From contig CALVPU010000230.1 of NCBI GenBank assembly GCA_944353735.1, positions 1 through 14,485 on the forward strand: a stretch of 14,485 nucleotides of DNA. Direction: 5' to 3'. Made by a program: the position numbers and the translations under genes. Below, piece by piece: positions 6,871 to 12,953 of this stretch (the first letter of the stretch is position 1; each line of letters opens with the position of its first letter). The notes beneath the pieces are model-generated. The model searched no databases, had not been told where the DNA came from, and worked only from the letters and a program-made list of their open reading frames with translations. This stretch comes from an uncultured Eubacteriales bacterium. Lineage in GTDB: Bacteria > Bacillota > Clostridia > Christensenellales > Aristaeellaceae.

Positions 6871-8478
6871 ATGCGCGCGCTGATCCGCTCGCTGCGCCGC
6901 GCCCTGCGCTTTCCACGGGGCGACCGGCGCCGCTTCATGGGCTATCTGATGCTGAGTCTGGCGCCGTTTCTCATCATTGCGCTGGGCATGAACCTGCACT
7001 TCGTGCAGCAGCGGCTGGAGGACAGCGCGCGCATCGTTCAGGGCGTCTCCCGCCAGGCGGACGGTCAGATCGACGCGCTGTACGACATGGCGGACGTGCT
7101 CGCCACCAACGTCCGCGTGCACACCAACCTGCAAAACGACGTGCTCTCCCGCTACAACCGTGACAACAGCTATCTGGCGCTCAACCGCAACTTCCTCAAG
7201 ATTCAGGAACTGATCAACACCTACATGTTTTTCGAGGACTTCATGGACCTTCGCTTCTACCTGCCCGACGCGCTGGTGGTGCCCAACGGCACCTTTCTGT
7301 TGGACGTCGCCGCCATCGAGGCGGAGCCGTGGTACGAATCGTTCGTGGAGACGGGCAACATCCGCCGCTGGTATCTCGCAGACCGTGAACAGGGCTCGGG
7401 CGCGAACGACGTGTTCTGCACCGTCCGCCCCATTCAGGACCCGATGAACTACTCCGAGGTCATCGGCTACCTGCGCGTGGACATCTCGCTGAGCCGCATC
7501 CGCGAAATCGTCGACTTCAGCCGCATCATGGATGGCACCAGCTGCTTCCTCGTCGACGGCAGCGAAGGCGTGATCTGGCACGACGGGCCGATGGACGCGG
7601 CGACGCTCGAGTCCTTCGACTGGGCGGGCTGCACGGATGAGTACGCCGTCATCGCCGGACAGAAATACCTGCTCGCCGCCCACCCGGTCTCCACATCGAC
7701 GATGACGCTGGTCTATCTGGTGCCGCAGATGAGCCTCGCGAAGGACATTTTGATGAACTGCACGCTGCAGATCGTACTGCTGCTGCTGGAAATCGCGCTG
7801 CTGACTGCGATCGCCGCCATGTTCGCCGGTTCGCTGCTGAGCAGCAAGAACAACCGCCTGCGGCTGCTCAACGAGCAGATCAATCCGCACTTTCTCTACA
7901 ACACGCTGGACATGATCAACTGGCAGGCAATCAGCCGCAACCTGCCGGACATCTACCGCCCCATCCAATCGCTGTCGCGGTTTTACAAGATCAGCTTAAA
8001 CCACGGCTCGGATTTCATCCGCGTCTGCGACGAAGTCGAGCACATGCGCCTGTACCTCGAACTGCAGAACATCCGCTTCAAGGACGGCATCACCTATCAG
8101 ATCGAGGTCGACCCCGCCGTGCGCGAGTGCTTCATCCTCCACATGGTGCTGCAGCCAATCGTTGAAAACTCGGTCGTCCACGGCATCCGCGAAAAGGATT
8201 CGCTGACGGGAAACCTGCGCATCGCCATCGCCGGCGCGCACGGCGATCTGGAAATCACCATCGCCGACGACGGCGTCGGCATGGACGAGGCTGCCGCCGG
8301 ACAGCTGCTGCGCGGCGATTCCAGCGTCGGCTACGGCCTGAGCAACATCCAGCAGCGCATCCGCCTCTATTTCGGCAAGCACTACGGTCTGACGATCCGC
8401 AGCGCGCCCGGCGTCGGCACGACGGTGCGCGTCGCGCTGCCGCGCATCCTCAAGGAACCCGCCTCGCGCGAGCTGTGA
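6871..8478 (+). CDS. Sensor histidine kinase, YesM type (HisKA_7TM-independent, His_kinase/HATPase_c)
   Basis: A 535-residue membrane sensor kinase that phosphorylates the regulator encoded just upstream. Helix 1 is at about residues 23-42, an extracytoplasmic sensory region (probably a double-CACHE fold) at 43-295, and helix 2 at about 298-322. The H-box INPHFLYNTLD has the phosphorylated His340. The ATPase domain shows the N-box PIVENSVVHG (429-438), DDGVGM (466-471) and GYGLSNIQQR (487-496). Only about 14 residues separate helix 2 from the H-box, so the HAMP linker usual in YesM proteins is missing or vestigial. The start at 6871 lies 5 bases behind GGAGGTGA, which overlaps the regulator's stop, indicating translational coupling. 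The ligand is probably a sugar or oligosaccharide brought in by the adjacent transporter. Confidence 0.92.
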   Translation: MRALIRSLRRALRFPRGDRRRFMGYLMLSLAPFLIIALGMNLHFVQQRLEDSARIVQGVSRQADGQIDALYDMADVLATNVRVHTNLQNDVLSRYNRDNSYLALNRNFLKIQELINTYMFFEDFMDLRFYLPDALVVPNGTFLLDVAAIEAEPWYESFVETGNIRRWYLADREQGSGANDVFCTVRPIQDPMNYSEVIGYLRVDISLSRIREIVDFSRIMDGTSCFLVDGSEGVIWHDGPMDAATLESFDWAGCTDEYAVIAGQKYLLAAHPVSTSTMTLVYLVPQMSLAKDILMNCTLQIVLLLLEIALLTAIAAMFAGSLLSSKNNRLRLLNEQINPHFLYNTLDMINWQAISRNLPDIYRPIQSLSRFYKISLNHGSDFIRVCDEVEHMRLYLELQNIRFKDGITYQIEVDPAVRECFILHMVLQPIVENSVVHGIREKDSLTGNLRIAIAGAHGDLEITIADDGVGMDEAAAGQLLRGDSSVGYGLSNIQQRIRLYFGKHYGLTIRSAPGVGTTVRVALPRILKEPASREL

Positions 8479-8550
8479 CGCCCGCCTCGCCGAATACGCG
8501 CAGCCTGCGCCCTTGCTCAAAAAACGCGCCGGTTCAAGCCGCGCGGCAAA

Positions 8551-8647
8551 CGCAATCCGCGCCGCCGCACAGACAGCGCCGCCGCGCACGAGCCGCACAG
8601 CCATGCGCGTTCGTCCCGCGCCGCCGCGCAATCCGCGCCTCCGCACA
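8551..8647. repeat. 21-bp direct repeat pair in a convergent gap
   Basis: 8551-8571 and 8627-8647 are identical except for one base (G at 8564 against T at 8640). They start 76 bases apart, between the kinase stop and the ACT gene's terminator. The gap 8479-8651 is otherwise C-rich, without a gene or a clear plus-strand terminator for the kinase operon. Confidence 0.5.
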
Positions 8648-8651
8648 CAAA

Positions 8652-8686
8652 AGCCGCCCGGTTCCCCGCATCGGAACCGGGCGGCT
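8652..8686 (-). terminator. Rho-independent terminator of the T-box operon
   Basis: AGCCGCCCGGTTCC (8652-8665) and its exact complement (8673-8686) form a 14-bp perfect stem with a 7-nt loop. On the minus strand the stem ends in CTTTTG, a T4 tract, 14 bases below the ACT gene's stop. On the plus strand it lacks a following T-run but could still slow transcription coming from the kinase gene. Confidence 0.85.
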
Positions 8687-8700
8687 GCCGTCTGCCGCGC

Positions 8701-9138
8701 TTACAGGTTGTCGATTTCCTGCTGGGAGACAAGCTTCACGCCCTTCTCCGCCAGCTTTTTCACCGATTCGTCCTGCTCGGACAGGCGCAGGATGATCAGC
8801 GCGCGCTCGCCGGTGGCGCGCAGGAAGGAATAGAGGTATTCGACCGACACGCCGATGGCGTCGATCGTCTCCAGCAATGCGTTCAACCCCAGCGGCCTGT
8901 CCTCGACCTCGGCACAGATGACGTTGTTCACCCGCGCGGTAAAGCCGCTGGCGCGCAGCACGCGCAGCGCAGGATCCACCTGATTGTCGGCGACGATGAT
9001 GCGCACGATGCCGAAATTCTGCGTGTCCGCGAGGGACAGCGCCATCAGGTCGATGCCGCTGGCACCGAGCAGATGCGTCAGCTCGCGCAACGTCCCCTGA
9101 CGGTTTTCAAGGAATACGGAAATCTGTTTGATAAACAT
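8701..9138 (-). CDS. Double-ACT-domain protein
   Basis: A 145-residue protein made of two ACT domains and nothing else: the first at about residues 3-68 (ISVFLENRQGTLRELTHLL, the ACT strand-turn-helix with the ENRQG turn), the second at about 72-143 (EVEDRPLGLNALLETIDAIG). ACT domains bind amino acids and pass the signal to a partner enzyme. Genes of this kind are commonly found beside phenylacetate-CoA ligases in anaerobes and are often annotated as amino-acid-binding proteins. Here it follows the ligase by 19 bases, with AAGGAG as binding site, and is last before the terminator. Placed under a T-box, it may sense an aromatic amino acid and adjust the ligase; that link is inference. Confidence 0.88.
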   Translation of the reverse strand: MFIKQISVFLENRQGTLRELTHLLGASGIDLMALSLADTQNFGIVRIIVADNQVDPALRVLRASGFTARVNNVICAEVEDRPLGLNALLETIDAIGVSVEYLYSFLRATGERALIILRLSEQDESVKKLAEKGVKLVSQQEIDNL

Positions 9139-9157
9139 GGACGCCCTCTCCTTTCGA

Positions 9158-10483
9158 TCACAGCTTGCGATGGTCGATGACGCGCTTGGCCTTGCCCTCG
9201 GAGCGCGGAATCGACTTCGGCGCGACGAGCTTGACGTTGGTGCTGATGCCGACGACGGACTTGATCTGGTCGGTGATGCGCTTGCGCACCTGCTCGATGT
9301 GCGACACGGTGTCGGAGAACATCTCGTCGGTCATCTCCACCTGCACCTCGAGCGTGTCGGAGGAATTGACGCGGTCAACGATGAGCATGTAGTGCGGGGC
9401 GACGCCCTCAACGCCGACGAGCACGGACTCGATCTGGCTGGGGAACACGTTCACGCCGCGGATGATGAGCATGTCGTCCGTGCGCCCGGTGATGCGCGTC
9501 ATGCGCACCGTCGTGCGCCCGCAGGCGCAGGGCGCGGGATTGAGCGTGCAGATGTCGTGCGTGCGGTAGCGCAGCATCGGCATGCCCTCCTTGGTGATCG
9601 TGGTGAACACCAGTTCACCGGACTGACCGTAGGGCAGCTGTTCGCCGGTGGCGGGATTGATGATCTCGGCGATGACGTGGTCCTCGTTGATGTGCATGCC
9701 GTCCTTTTCGAGGCAGGCGAAGGACACGCCCGGGCCGCAGATCTCGGTCAATCCATAGATGTCGCAGGCGTCGATGCCCAGCAACTCCTCGATGTGGTAG
9801 CGCATCTCCTCCGTCCACGGCTCCGCGCCGAAGCAGCCCGCCTTGAGCTTGAGATCCTTTTTCGGGTCGATGCCCATCTCGCGGATCGTCTCGCCCAGAT
9901 ACGTCACATACGACGGCGTGCAGCAGATCATCGTCACGCCCAGTTCCTTCATCATCATGATCTGGCGCTGCGTGTTGCCGCTGGACATCGGCACGACCAT
10001 GGCACCGATCCTGTCCGCGCCCTGATAGGCGCCAAATCCGCCCGTGAACAGGCCAAGCCCGTAGGAGACCTGCACGATGTCGTCGGGTCCGCAGCCCGCG
10101 GCGGTCAGCGTGCGCGCCATGACCTCGCTCCAGACGTCGAGGTCGCCGCGCGTGTAGCCGGAAACGATGGGGTGTCCCGTGGTACCCGAGGAGCCCTGAA
10201 TGCGCACGATGTCGCGCTTCGGCACCGCCAGCAGTCCGAAGGGAAATTCGTCGCGCAGGTCGGTCTTTTCCATGAAGGGCAGGTACTTCAGGTCCTCGAT
10301 GCTGCGGATGTCCTCGGGCTTGACGCCCTTGGCATCCATGCGTGCGCGATACATCGGCACGTTGTCATATTCATGGCGCACGGTCTTCACCAGCCGCTCG
10401 CTCTGCAGGTGTGCGCGCTCGTCGCGGCTCATGCACTCCATCGTCGGGTTCCAGATCTTGTGTTCGCGCTTGGTTTCGCTCAT
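9158..10483 (-). CDS. paaK: Phenylacetate-CoA ligase (PaaK family)
   Basis: A 441-residue AMP-forming aryl-CoA ligase. It adenylates an arylacetate and transfers it to coenzyme A in the cytoplasm. Motifs in order: P-loop SSGTTGHP (98-105), YGLTEICGPG (243-252), YRTHD (306-310), GRTDDMLIIRGVNVFPSQIE (333-352) and the C-terminal Lys431 in RSEGKAKR. Length and the RGVNVFP hinge are typical of PaaK rather than of fatty-acyl ligases. The frame also has an ATG at 10492, but GGAGG would then sit one base away; the ATG at 10483 is 10 bases from it and is preferred. It is the middle gene of the T-box operon. The actual acid (phenylacetate, 4-hydroxyphenylacetate or indoleacetate) cannot be read from the sequence; the T-box points to a tyrosine-related one. 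Confidence 0.9.
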   Translation of the reverse strand: MSETKREHKIWNPTMECMSRDERAHLQSERLVKTVRHEYDNVPMYRARMDAKGVKPEDIRSIEDLKYLPFMEKTDLRDEFPFGLLAVPKRDIVRIQGSSGTTGHPIVSGYTRGDLDVWSEVMARTLTAAGCGPDDIVQVSYGLGLFTGGFGAYQGADRIGAMVVPMSSGNTQRQIMMMKELGVTMICCTPSYVTYLGETIREMGIDPKKDLKLKAGCFGAEPWTEEMRYHIEELLGIDACDIYGLTEICGPGVSFACLEKDGMHINEDHVIAEIINPATGEQLPYGQSGELVFTTITKEGMPMLRYRTHDICTLNPAPCACGRTTVRMTRITGRTDDMLIIRGVNVFPSQIESVLVGVEGVAPHYMLIVDRVNSSDTLEVQVEMTDEMFSDTVSHIEQVRKRITDQIKSVVGISTNVKLVAPKSIPRSEGKAKRVIDHRKL

Positions 10484-10507
10484 GGGTATCATTCCTCCAT
10501 TGGTTCG

Positions 10508-12142
10508 TCAGCCTTCCACCTGAGATGCCACCAGATGCTCCGCGGAATAGCGCTTGCGGAGCTTGGGCTTTTCGATCTTGCCGGTGGGATTGCGCGGCAC
10601 GTCCGCAAAGATGATGCGGCGCGGGCGCTTGTAGCGGGGAAGCTGCCTGCAGTATTCGTTGATGTCCGCCTCGGTGCAGTTTGCGCCGGGCTTGAGCTCG
10701 ATGATCGCCGCGGCGATCTCGCCCAGCCGCGGATGCGGCAGGCCGATGACGGCGACATCCTTGATGGCGTCGTGACCGCGCAGGAAGTCCTCGATCTGTA
10801 CCGGATAGAGGTTCTCGCCGCCGGTGATGATGACGTCCTTCTTGCGGTCCACCAGATAGATGAACCCGTCCGCATCCTGCATCGCCATGTCGCCGGTAAA
10901 CAGCCAGCCGTCGCGGAGCACCTCGCGGGTCGCCTGCTCGTCCTTGTAGTAACAGGTCATCACGCCGGGACCCTTGACGGCGAGCTCGCCGACCTCGCCC
11001 TGACGGACATCGCCGCCCCGCTCGTCGACAATGCGCACCTGCCAGCCGTAGCCAGGCACGCCGATGGCGCCGACGTGGTCGATGTTCTCCACGCCCAGAT
11101 GCACGCAGCCGGGCCCGATGGATTCGGACAGGCCGTAGTTCGTGTCGTACTGGTGGTTGGGGAAGCGCTTCTTCCAGCGGCGGATCAGGCTCTGCGGCAC
11201 GGGCTGGGCGCCGATGTGCATCAGCCGCCACTGGTCAAGCGCGCAGCCGCGCAGGTCGATCTCGCCGCGGTCAATGGCGTCGAGGATGTCCTGCGCCCAC
11301 GGCACCAGCAGCCACACGATCGTGCACTTCTCCTCGGCGATGGTGCGGATGATCGTTTCCGGGCGCACGCCCTTGAGCAGCACCGCGCGCGAGCCGGAAA
11401 TCAGGCTGCCAAACCAGTGCATCTTCGCGCCGGTGTGGTACAGCGGCGGAATGCAGAGGAACACGTCCTCGTGCGTCTGACCGTGGTGCTTCTGCTCGAC
11501 GATCGCGGCGTGCATGAGGCTTTCGTGGTTGTGCAAAATCGCCTTGGGAAAGCCGGTCGTGCCGGAGGAGAAGTAGATCGCCGCGTCGTCCTGATCGGTC
11601 AATTCGACCTTTGGCGCCACGCTGGACTGGTTTGCCGCCAGATGGTGATAGTTCTCCGCAAACGTCGGGCAGTTGTCGCCGATGTAGAACAGCAGCTTGA
11701 CCTTGGGCATGCGGTCGACGACTTCCTCCACGCGCCCGATGAACTCCGGTCCGAACAGCAGCGCGTCGACGTCCGCGAGGTCGCAGCAATAGCGGATCTC
11801 CTCGGCGGCATAGCGGTAGTTCATCGGCACGACCAGCGAGCCGGTCATGAGGATGCCAAAGTACACCGGCAGCCAATCCAGACAGTTCATCATCAGGATG
11901 GCGACCTTGTGTCCGCGGCGAATGCCGCGGCTCATCAGCAGGTTGGCGCAGCGGTTCGCCTTTTCGTCGAACACGCTCCACGTGATCTCGCGGCGAAAGT
12001 CGGTCGCCGAGCCGGTCTCGATCAGTTCATACTCCTTCCACGTGACGCGGCGGATCTCCCGCACGTCGGGGTTGATCTCCACCAGCGCGACCTCGTCGCC
12101 ATACTCCCGCGCGTTTCTCTCCAGCAGCTTTGTAATGGGCAT
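10508..12142 (-). CDS. AMP-dependent acyl-CoA synthetase
   Basis: A 544-residue ligase of the ANL superfamily, making acyl-AMP and then acyl-CoA. It has an N-terminal lid typical of class I acyl-CoA synthetases, the P-loop FSSGTTGFPK (191-200), NYGLSES (335-341), the TGD motif with Asp417 or 418, DRKKDVIITGGENLYPVQIE (432-451) and Lys522 in NPTGKIEKPKL. It resembles long- or medium-chain and aromatic acyl-CoA ligases (FadD/caiC-like), and the substrate is open. The frame extends upstream to 12334 but runs through the T-box, so the ATG at 12142 is used: GGAGG at 12154-12150 lies 7 bases ahead. It is the first gene behind the T-box. Two ligases in one amino-acid-controlled operon suggests either two acids or a division of labour. 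Confidence 0.9.
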   Translation of the reverse strand: MPITKLLERNAREYGDEVALVEINPDVREIRRVTWKEYELIETGSATDFRREITWSVFDEKANRCANLLMSRGIRRGHKVAILMMNCLDWLPVYFGILMTGSLVVPMNYRYAAEEIRYCCDLADVDALLFGPEFIGRVEEVVDRMPKVKLLFYIGDNCPTFAENYHHLAANQSSVAPKVELTDQDDAAIYFSSGTTGFPKAILHNHESLMHAAIVEQKHHGQTHEDVFLCIPPLYHTGAKMHWFGSLISGSRAVLLKGVRPETIIRTIAEEKCTIVWLLVPWAQDILDAIDRGEIDLRGCALDQWRLMHIGAQPVPQSLIRRWKKRFPNHQYDTNYGLSESIGPGCVHLGVENIDHVGAIGVPGYGWQVRIVDERGGDVRQGEVGELAVKGPGVMTCYYKDEQATREVLRDGWLFTGDMAMQDADGFIYLVDRKKDVIITGGENLYPVQIEDFLRGHDAIKDVAVIGLPHPRLGEIAAAIIELKPGANCTEADINEYCRQLPRYKRPRRIIFADVPRNPTGKIEKPKLRKRYSAEHLVASQVEG

Positions 12143-12149
12143 TTTGCTT

Positions 12150-12190
12150 CCTCCCCCGTATGGAGGGCGGATACAACAAACCCGCCCTCC
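12150..12190 (-). promoter_or_regulatory. Possible secondary switch over the ribosome binding site
   Basis: On the minus strand the order is: GGAGGGCGG (12190-12182 as complement, the 3' arm of the T-box terminator), 11 bases, CCGCCCTCC (12170-12162), 7 bases, GGAGG (12154-12150, ribosome binding site). The middle element can pair with either neighbour: 9 bp with the terminator arm, or 5 bp (CCTCC) with the binding site. When the T-box antiterminator forms, the terminator's 3' arm is free and could take up CCGCCCTCC, exposing the binding site. The pairing is seen; the function is inferred. Confidence 0.4.
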
Positions 12191-12212
12191 GCAGTATTTT
12201 GCAGAGGACGGG
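12173..12212 (-). terminator. T-box regulated terminator
   Basis: On the minus strand CCCGTCCTCTGC (12212-12201) pairs with GCGGAGGGCGGG (12192-12181 region) around a short AAAATACT-type loop, with G-U pairs and one mismatch, followed by TTTGTTGT. The 5' arm is shared with the T-box antiterminator (CCTC pairs with GAGG beside the TGGT bulge), so the two structures exclude each other, as in all transcriptional T-boxes. Confidence 0.8.
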
Positions 12213-12498
12213 ATTCCCCGCGGTACCACCTCATTTTGACGCCGTCTCACGGCGGCGCCCTCTTCGAGTACGCGGCACAGCGCCGTTATACTCCGTCGCG
12301 CTAACGGGCGAACCCGGCGCAGCCTACTGGGCAAAGCCGTTCGGTGCGCGGCTCCGGAATGTATTCAGCCGTTCATCCGCCGCTGCCTCGCACCGACCGG
12401 CAGCTCTCTGAGGCGACCCGAACGCCCTACTTCTTTCCCTCGCAGCCTTTTGAAGATTCCTCCCCGGAAGCGCGGCTTCCTTCAAGAAACCCTCAGTT
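12173..12498 (-). promoter_or_regulatory. T-box riboswitch leader, best specifier UAC (tyrosine)
   Basis: A complete tRNA-sensing leader. The T-box motif AGGTGGTACCGCGG reads on the minus strand at 12231-12218; its bulge TGGT pairs with a tRNA ending ACCA (discriminator A). Stem I is recognisable: GGAA then AGAAGTA (12438-12428), the AGAGAG bulge near 12405-12410, the apical GGTCGGTGCGAGGCAG region, and on the return strand GAA, TAC (12363-12361), A, TTCC (12359-12356). The TTCC closes with GGAA. This matches the layout of the well-studied glyQS leader (GAAA, GGC, A, TTCTT), placing UAC as specifier. Shifting by one base would read ACA (threonine), but that loses the purine usually found behind the specifier. 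A CCAGTAGG...CCCGTTA stem II region follows. It controls the operon 12142-8701. Confidence 0.9.
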
Positions 12499-12504
12499 TA
12501 CTCA

Positions 12505-12533
12505 ATTCTAACACCCCGTGCGCGCCGCGCCAA
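12505..12533 (-). promoter_or_regulatory. Promoter of the T-box operon
   Basis: On the minus strand TTGGCG (12533-12528), a 17-bp spacer and TAGAAT (12510-12505) give a fair sigma-A promoter with a start near 12498, so that the whole T-box stem I lies in the transcript. The -35 falls inside a hairpin that begins right behind the rsfS stop (12527-12556). Confidence 0.65.
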
Positions 12534-12557
12534 GTTAATTCTAAGTTGACTTGCGCG

Positions 12558-12914
12558 TCACGCCTCGGCGGGCACGAACGGCACCTGATTCGACCCGTCC
12601 TGCCACAGCCGCTCGATGCTGTAATACGCGCGCTCCTCGGGATGGAAGATGTGCACAATCACGCTCGTGTAGTCGAGCACGATCCAGCGCGATTCGCGCA
12701 GTCCCTCGCGGCGGCGCGGCGTCACGCCCTCCGCGGCGAGCTTGTCCTCAAGATCCTCCGCCAGCGAGCGCACGGAAATCGCGTTGCGGCCGCTGGCGAT
12801 GAGAAAGTAATCGGTGATCGACGTCATGTGACCAACTTCCAGAATCTGAATGTCCAGCGCACCCTTTTCGTCGAGGATCTTCGCCATTCTGAGCACCAGT
12901 TCTCTCGTATCCAT
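12558..12914 (-). CDS. rsfS: Ribosome silencing factor RsfS (Iojap family)
   Basis: A 118-residue protein that binds ribosomal protein uL14 on the large subunit and blocks subunit joining when nutrients are short. The family's features are all there: HMTSITDYFLIASG at residues 29-42, RSLAEDLEDKL at 49-59, and RWIVLDYTSVIVHIF at 76-90 followed by R.YYSIERLW.D. Length is typical. The frame reaches 12932, but GGAGG lies 7 bases before the ATG at 12914, which is used. It follows the nadD-yqeK fusion by 39 bases, the usual Firmicutes order yqeJ-yqeK-yqeL, and is probably cotranscribed with it. Confidence 0.95.
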   Translation of the reverse strand: MDTRELVLRMAKILDEKGALDIQILEVGHMTSITDYFLIASGRNAISVRSLAEDLEDKLAAEGVTPRRREGLRESRWIVLDYTSVIVHIFHPEERAYYSIERLWQDGSNQVPFVPAEA

Positions 12915-12953
12915 TCGACAACCTCCAAACACTTCAATTGGGGATTCAAGCGC

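Noticed and set aside
8475..8833. Overlapping plus-strand frames of about 106 codons behind the kinase
   Set aside because: Arg/Pro/Ala-rich, no binding site, overlap the terminator and the ACT gene in antisense.
9128..12304. 1058-codon plus-strand open frame
   Set aside because: Antisense to the two CoA ligases and running into the T-box; a His/Asp/Val-rich translation typical of the mirror frame of GC-rich genes.
12143..12334. Longer N-terminus for the acyl-CoA synthetase
   Set aside because: The extension is the T-box antiterminator and terminator read as codons; the ATG at 12142 has an ideal binding site.
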